In this document: in pieces, positions 50,141 through 54,434 of the stretch | Numbering within the stretch: position 1 is the stretch's first letter | Layout: the number at the start of each line of letters is the position of its first letter | Assembly: GCF_016820655.1 (NCBI RefSeq) | Contig: NZ_WSFT01000048.1 | Location: forward strand, 1-54,434 | Reading direction: 5' to 3' | From: Anaeromonas frigoriresistens | GTDB taxonomy: Bacteria > Bacillota > Clostridia > Tissierellales > SIT17 | Length of the DNA stretch: 54,434 nt | Notes under the pieces: generated by a model | The model's database searches: none | Seen by the model: only the letters and a program-made list of their open reading frames with translations | Told to the model about the DNA's origin: nothing | Made by a program: the position numbers and the translations under genes

Positions 50141-51175
50141 ATGAAGATATACCGACAATCTTATAATGGCTGGAAGATAGAATTTCTTTATTCTCCTTAT
50201 TTTGAAATGATTTGTAGCTTGCATGTATTAGTGAATCCAGATCATCATATAAAGAAATTAGAATGGGCAAAAGAACAGAGAAAAGCAATAAATGAAAAAT
50301 TATTAAGGGACATTGATGACTTTGGCAATAGATATTTTGAATGGTCCTCAGCCCTGGATTTTCAAATATTATCTGAATCGGTCAATAGTTTAAGTATCAT
50401 AGAAGCTTTGGAGTATATTCAGAATATTGATCTAGATGTATTTATGGATGTATTAAATAATAAATATTTTGTACCTGGAGATAAAATTAAAAATCACTCT
50501 GGGAAGTTAAGGTGTAAGGAAAACAATGAGTATGATATAGAGCAATGGCAAAAGATAAGGGAAAAATTCATTTCAATACTTAAAGAATATTATTACTTAC
50601 ATTTTCAAGATGAACTTAAAAAGATTGAACCTTTCTTAGTAAGAAGTCTGAAAAGACATAAGGTGTATAGTGAAAAAATGGAATTTTTAGAGTTTATAAA
50701 GACATTACATAATAGAATAGAGATTGACGACGAAGCCTTCCATTTTCATAAATATTATCGATTTGATTTAAATTTCAAAGAGATAACAAAAATTCTTATT
50801 AATATAAGTTCCTTTATTGATCCGCATTTACTATTGGGTATCATGCCAGGAGGGTTATTAAATTTGACTATTCGTGCATGTGGGAATGAAGATTACACAG
50901 AAACAATACCTCAGGACTTAAAAAAAGGTCTTAGGGCATTAGGAGATGATTCTCGTCTTAAAATTTTAAGAGCTATATATCGAAATCCTAAGAGCACTCA
51001 AAAGCTTTCCAATCAATTGGGATTAACTGAAGCTTGTATTTCTAAACATCTAAAAGTTTTGAATGAAGCTGGAATTGTGTATAGTATGAGACAAGGTCAT
51101 TTTAAGCTATATGGAATAGATACAATGGCGATAGATATTTTACCAATGAATATCTACCAATACTTAGATAGTTAA
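50141..51175 (+). CDS. ArsR-family regulator with large N-terminal domain
   Basis: A 344-residue cytoplasmic protein. Only the C-terminal 80 residues are an ArsR-type winged helix (LGDDSRLKILRAIYRNPKSTQKLSNQLGLTEACISKHLKVLNEAGIVYSMRQGHFKLYGI). The N-terminal 260 residues form a helical domain of the DUF5937 kind, which probably senses a ligand. It has no metal-binding Cys motif. GAGGTG precedes ATG 50141. It lies 110 bases after the ABC exporter operon and is the natural candidate to bind the palindrome near that operon's promoter. Confidence 0.84.
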   Translation: MKIYRQSYNGWKIEFLYSPYFEMICSLHVLVNPDHHIKKLEWAKEQRKAINEKLLRDIDDFGNRYFEWSSALDFQILSESVNSLSIIEALEYIQNIDLDVFMDVLNNKYFVPGDKIKNHSGKLRCKENNEYDIEQWQKIREKFISILKEYYYLHFQDELKKIEPFLVRSLKRHKVYSEKMEFLEFIKTLHNRIEIDDEAFHFHKYYRFDLNFKEITKILINISSFIDPHLLLGIMPGGLLNLTIRACGNEDYTETIPQDLKKGLRALGDDSRLKILRAIYRNPKSTQKLSNQLGLTEACISKHLKVLNEAGIVYSMRQGHFKLYGIDTMAIDILPMNIYQYLDS

Positions 51176-51260
51176 AATCAATTTAAATACCTATTTGTTT
51201 TTCGATAAGAAGAGTACTTAAGAATATGAATAATAAAATTTAGAGTGAAGGGGGATAAAA

Positions 51261-52274
51261 ATGAATAATCAAAGCTATAATTTACAGTTTGAAAAACTAT
51301 GTAATAAATTACAAATAGGAAATATAGTAGATACTCCTTTACCTATATCAGGAGGACTTTTACACAAAATGTATTCTATTAAAACCCTAGAAGGTAAATA
51401 TGCAATCAAAGCATTAAACCCTCAAATAATGTTTAGACCTATTGCAATGGAAAACTATATTAACTCTGAAAAAATAGCAAAGATTATATCTAATAATGTA
51501 CCTGCCCTACCGGCTAAAAGGTTTAATGATAAATTTATCCAAGAAGTTGACAATCAGTTTTATCTTGTATTTGATTGGATAGAGGGTAGAATACTTAAAG
51601 CTAATGAACTTAATATAGAGCATTCTAAAAAAATAGGTAATATTCTAGCAGATATACATCATACAAATTTTGCTGAAATTGAAATAAAAGAACATATTAC
51701 TAATGATGAAGAATTAATAGATTGGAATGACTATGTACAAAAGGGAAAAGATGAAAATGTGGTATGGGCTAATAGGTTATCTGAAATCATTGATAAACTT
51801 TATTATTGGAATGAGAAGGCAAATGAATCTGTCAGAAGTCTTTCATCGAATATGGTTATCAGCCATAGAGATTTAGACTGTAAAAATGTTATGTGGAATC
51901 AAGGATCTCCCACAATTATTGACTGGGAATCGGCTGGATATATAAATCCTATGCATGATTTAATCGAAACAGCTATATACTGGTCTGAAGATGTAAATGG
52001 AAATATTAACAAAGAAAAGTTTCTAGCCTTTATAAATGCTTATAAAAAGAAACATGGAAAATTACAGGCAAATTGGAATAATGTATTATTAAATGGATTT
52101 TCCAATAAATTAGGTTGGTTAGAGTATAACTTGAAAAGGTCTTTGAGTATTGAATGTGCTGATGAGGAAGAACAACATCTAGGGACTTCTGAGGTAATGG
52201 AAACTATAAATCTTCTAGTAGGTTATGAAGGTGAAATTGCTCAATTAGAAGAGTGGTTGAATAATGAAATTTAA
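51261..52274 (+). CDS. aminoglycoside phosphotransferase-family protein
   Basis: A 337-residue phosphotransferase of the APH/choline kinase fold. It has the full catalytic loop HRDLDCKNVMW and the metal-binding IIDWESAG, with an N-lobe (GLLHKMYSIKTLEGKYAIKAL) carrying the nucleotide-binding Lys. The loop SHRDLDCKNV is closer to the sugar or homoserine kinase-like members than to drug-resistance enzymes, but the substrate is not known. GAAGGGGG precedes ATG 51261. It is a single gene with a terminator. Confidence 0.85.
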   Translation: MNNQSYNLQFEKLCNKLQIGNIVDTPLPISGGLLHKMYSIKTLEGKYAIKALNPQIMFRPIAMENYINSEKIAKIISNNVPALPAKRFNDKFIQEVDNQFYLVFDWIEGRILKANELNIEHSKKIGNILADIHHTNFAEIEIKEHITNDEELIDWNDYVQKGKDENVVWANRLSEIIDKLYYWNEKANESVRSLSSNMVISHRDLDCKNVMWNQGSPTIIDWESAGYINPMHDLIETAIYWSEDVNGNINKEKFLAFINAYKKKHGKLQANWNNVLLNGFSNKLGWLEYNLKRSLSIECADEEEQHLGTSEVMETINLLVGYEGEIAQLEEWLNNEI

Positions 52275-52289
52275 TATACTATTAAGTAG

Positions 52290-52321
52290 TCCCTCTTTTC
52301 CATTGGAAAAGAGGGATATAT
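52290..52321 (+). terminator. intrinsic terminator
   Basis: TCCCTCTTTTCC (52290-52301) and GGAAAAGAGGGA (52305-52316) form a perfect 12-base stem with a three-base loop; TATATTTTT follows. Confidence 0.85.
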
Positions 52322-52334
52322 TTTTATCATTAAA

Positions 52335-52934
52335 TTAAAGAAACAGTCTTTGAGTACTTTGAATAAATGAAGATGTTACAAAGTAGATTCCCAAGGCTGA
52401 TGGTACATTGGATACCAATAAAACTGCCATTATAGTTGGAACAATAACTAATTGTTTAGATATCTTTGGTACCTCAGTAGTCTTTATAATACTCATACTT
52501 ACTAAAATGTTTGGCATTATTTGTACTAGTACATATAAAATAGGAAGTATGAAATATGGATCCGGTACTGATAATGATGTCAACCAAGGGAAAATATTAG
52601 TTGACACGCTAGTAATATTATTTGTAAATAATCTATACATTACAATGAAAGCAGGCATTTGAATAAACATTAATAAAATACCTAAAAAAGATTTAGAGTT
52701 TTTAGCATAAAGCGCCTGAAGTTCCTCATTCATCTTAGATTCATTATTCTTATATTTTTCTTTTATTACATTAGTTTTCTCTGTTAAACCTTGCATGGAT
52801 TTCATAGATTTCTTTTGCTTTATAGTTAGAGGTAAGAGTACCACATTAAATAGCATCGTTATTAGTATAATGGTTAATCCATAATCATTAGTTAAACTGT
52901 TCATGTTATCAAATAATATTTGTAATAAATTCAT
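52335..52934 (-). CDS. YidC/Oxa1-family membrane insertase paralogue
   Basis: A 199-residue membrane protein with about five TM helices. The N-terminus NDYGLTIILITMLFNVVLLPLTIKQKKSMKSMQGL is the typical first helix plus cytoplasmic hairpin of YidC, followed by KYKNNESKMNEELQALYAKNSKS and LLMFIQMPAFIVMYRLF. It lacks the signal-peptide lipobox of SpoIIIJ-type YidC and is smaller. It is not next to rnpA or rpmH, so it is a second copy. The start is uncertain: ATG 52934 is 13 bases from AGAAGGAG, and a TTG three bases earlier is possible. Confidence 0.85.
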   Translation of the reverse strand: MNLLQILFDNMNSLTNDYGLTIILITMLFNVVLLPLTIKQKKSMKSMQGLTEKTNVIKEKYKNNESKMNEELQALYAKNSKSFLGILLMFIQMPAFIVMYRLFTNNITSVSTNIFPWLTSLSVPDPYFILPILYVLVQIMPNILVSMSIIKTTEVPKISKQLVIVPTIMAVLLVSNVPSALGIYFVTSSFIQSTQRLFL

Positions 52935-52993
52935 CAAAATTATACAACTCCTTCTAATATTGAGATATACTTGGTAGTCTAGTATTTTCAATA

Positions 52994-53224
52994 TTAGAAT
53001 TCTACTACATACAACCATAATTGAAATTTATTATAAGTATCATAATTTTTGGTAGATAGTTTATTAAGCATGATGTATTTAAAATAGCAATCTTTAGCCT
53101 TTGAAATATCGATATTATGATATATACCTAAGCTCAAATCATAATTCTTCACTATATATACAAAAGTAAAAAATATAGTTATAAAGGAAAATATCATAAA
53201 TAGAACATCTAAATCAAAAGGCAT
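52994..53224 (-). CDS. small membrane protein upstream of the YidC paralogue
   Basis: A 76-residue protein. One TM helix (about 5-25, LFMIFSFITIFFTFVYIV) is followed by a hydrophilic helical tail with KAKDCYFKYIMLNKLSTKNYDTYNKF. AGAGAGG selects ATG 53224 over ATG 53233, which touches it. It lies 59 bases before the insertase gene on the same strand and may be an accessory partner or a substrate. I do not recognise the family. Confidence 0.5.
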   Translation of the reverse strand: MPFDLDVLFMIFSFITIFFTFVYIVKNYDLSLGIYHNIDISKAKDCYFKYIMLNKLSTKNYDTYNKFQLWLYVVEF

Positions 53225-53439
53225 ATACACCATCCTCTCTAAAATATATTATCTAAATATTATGTCTTTACACGCCTAATTTTATAATATAATTAACTCT
53301 AATGCAATAGACGAAGTATCATATTACCAAAATGTGAAATGTTTAACCTTGATTAAAATTTGAAGAAATACATATTTAAGAATAGAAGTCGGTATACTAG
53401 TAGCAATAATTTGAATGAATTGCTATGGAGGTATAAAAT

Positions 53440-54147
53440 GTGAACTTTTTCTATGGGCAAGAATCTTTAACAATTATTCAATGGATTTTAAGAGGAGTTA
53501 TAGCATATCTTGTGCTTCTATTAGCTGTAAAAATATTAGGTCAACGTTCAATTTCGCAATTAAGGCTTCTAGATTTTATTATAGCTATTACCTTAGGTAA
53601 CATATTAGCTCATCCACTTTCTGATGAAGGATTAGGAATGGTAGGTTCAATAACTACTACTGCTGTTTTAGTAATTATGTATATTTTTTCTTTAAACTTA
53701 ACGTTAAAATTTCGAGTGATAGAAAAGTTTTTTTCTCCTGCACCACTTCCTATTATAAGAAATGGAGAAATTATATATAAAAATTTAATTAAAGCTAAGA
53801 TTTCCTTGGATTTTCTATTATCAGAACTAAGGGTTGAAAAGATAGATGATATCAAAAAGATTGCTATTGCCTTATGGGAACCTGGAGGTAGAATATCTGT
53901 ATTTTTAGACTCTTCTTATCAATCTGTTACATCTCAGGATATGCAAATATTAAAACCTCCTTTTTCACTACCCTCGGTGGTGATAAGAGAGGGAACTATC
54001 GATATTAATGCATTACAAGATATAGATAGGACACAGGAATGGCTTATTGATACACTAAATAGAAGATATAAAACTGAGATTAAGGACATTCTATTAGCAA
54101 CAATTGGTTCGAACTATAATATACAGATCTTTTTAAAGAAGAATTAA
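53440..54147 (+). CDS. DUF421 (YetF/YcaP-like) membrane protein
   Basis: A 235-residue protein with three N-terminal TM helices (about 12-90; AVKILGQRSISQLRLLDFIIAITLGNILA) and a soluble DUF421 domain (PLPIIRNGEIIYKNLIKAKISLDFLLSELRVEKIDDIKKIAIALWEPGG). It is the third DUF421 gene in the window and, like that at 20460, lacks a DUF1657 tail. It begins with GTG 53440, eight bases after GGAGG; an ATG overlapping it is out of frame. The function is unknown; family members in Bacillus affect spore properties. Confidence 0.82.
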   Translation: MNFFYGQESLTIIQWILRGVIAYLVLLLAVKILGQRSISQLRLLDFIIAITLGNILAHPLSDEGLGMVGSITTTAVLVIMYIFSLNLTLKFRVIEKFFSPAPLPIIRNGEIIYKNLIKAKISLDFLLSELRVEKIDDIKKIAIALWEPGGRISVFLDSSYQSVTSQDMQILKPPFSLPSVVIREGTIDINALQDIDRTQEWLIDTLNRRYKTEIKDILLATIGSNYNIQIFLKKN

Positions 54148-54342
54148 AAATAATTTCTTTTTAAAACTAAACTAATATTAAAAATTCTAATAAGATAAAT
54201 GGATTTTTGATTTTATATAGAAATGCTAAAAATATAGAATACTTGCAATGTGATATTATATTATCTTTTATGATGTGAATAAAAAAGTAAGAATATTAAT
54301 ATAGATAAATAATAAATATGAAGGTATAAGTTATGAATTCAT

Positions 54343-54434
54343 TAAAGTGGACCCCATGTCAAGGACATTTTAAAAAAAGAGCTTAGATAGTACTCTTATG
54401 TCACATTTGTGATATAAGGGTACTTTTTATGCTT
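54343..54434 (+). mobile_element. possible terminal segment of an IS3-family element, cut by the window end
   Basis: TAAAGTGGACCCCATGTCAAGGACA-like sequence (54344-54366) resembles the terminal inverted repeat and flank of IS150-type IS3 elements. It is followed by TTTTAAAAAAAGAGCTTAGATAGT-like sequence and a 16-base-arm hairpin (AGTACTCTTATGTCAC at 54389-54404 with 54409-54424) ending in T5, the usual read-through block before orfA. No transposase codon is inside the window. The identification relies on memory of the family ends. Confidence 0.45.

Noticed and set aside
50027..50288. Two overlapping minus-strand ORFs at the ArsR gene start
   Set aside because: No ribosome binding sites; they overlap the intergenic promoter region and the supported gene.
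1..54434. CRISPR arrays, tRNA or rRNA genes
   Set aside because: No regularly spaced direct repeats and no tRNA-like or rRNA-like sequence were seen; the tRNA-related signal near 23.7-24.0 kb is the T-box leader.

Overview
The window looks like a chromosomal segment of an AT-rich, Gram-positive, endospore-forming anaerobe (class Clostridia in the broad sense, possibly a Tissierellales relative; the genus is a guess). Supporting signs are a tricistronic GerA-type germinant receptor with a small fourth subunit, a spoVAC-spoVAD-spoVAE operon, strong AGGAGG-type ribosome binding sites, TTG and GTG starts, a T-box leader and a yybP-ykoY riboswitch. No ribosomal RNA, tRNA, CRISPR array or complete transposon is present.

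Layout. 1-61 is the 3' end of a group II intron, followed by a cluster of degenerate intergenic repeats (82-283). 0.3-3.2 kb: a two-component system behind three phased TCTTAAG boxes. 3.2-6.5 kb (minus): a PhnDCE-type ABC importer with a fused double permease and a binding protein resembling the putative selenate group. 6.7-7.7 kb: a DusA-like tRNA dihydrouridine synthase. 7.9-12 kb: the germinant receptor operon (A, C, small D, B). 12.2-17 kb: an acetyltransferase, a heavy-metal-associated-fold protein without cysteines, a small disordered repeat protein behind a sigma-G-like promoter, a cation exchanger behind a yybP-ykoY riboswitch (minus), a cupin and a sorbosone-dehydrogenase-like propeller. 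17-20.3 kb (minus): an operon of DUF1657, DUF421-DUF1657 fusion (2Duf-like), SpoVAC, SpoVAD, SpoVAE and DUF1657, the gene content described for spoVA2mob heat-resistance operons. 20.4-23.4 kb: a second DUF421 protein, a small membrane protein, an OFA-family transporter and a carbonic-anhydrase-like protein. 23.6-25.6 kb: a class I (archaeal-type) lysyl-tRNA synthetase behind a T-box.

25.7-34.3 kb is an accessory region bounded by two paralogous CD3324-family regulators. Each has its own extended -10 promoter and a long leader in which a short ORF ends inside or beside mutually exclusive hairpins. Between them lie acetyltransferases, a methyltransferase, an aminoglycoside-phosphotransferase-like protein, a penicillin-binding-protein-like serine hydrolase, an isoprenylcysteine-methyltransferase-like protein, a CPBP protease and an HEAAH metallopeptidase preceded by a G10 tract. 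The twin leaders are the best candidate here for an undescribed regulatory system.

34.5-40.1 kb: a DEDDh exonuclease and two ABC exporters, the second with its own TetR regulator. 40.2-47 kb (minus): a six-gene cluster (GH16 lipoprotein, processive glycosyltransferase, VTC polyphosphate-polymerase-like protein, DUF4956 membrane protein, a four-domain CotH protein, NodB-like deacetylase) that reads as one envelope or spore-surface glycopolymer system whose function as a whole I do not recognise. 47.3-51.2 kb: a third ABC exporter with a consensus promoter, a 12-bp-arm operator and an ArsR-type regulator. 51.2-54.1 kb: a phosphotransferase-family protein, a YidC/Oxa1 paralogue with a small membrane partner, and a third DUF421 protein. 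The last ~90 bases resemble the end of an IS3-family element cut off by the window edge.
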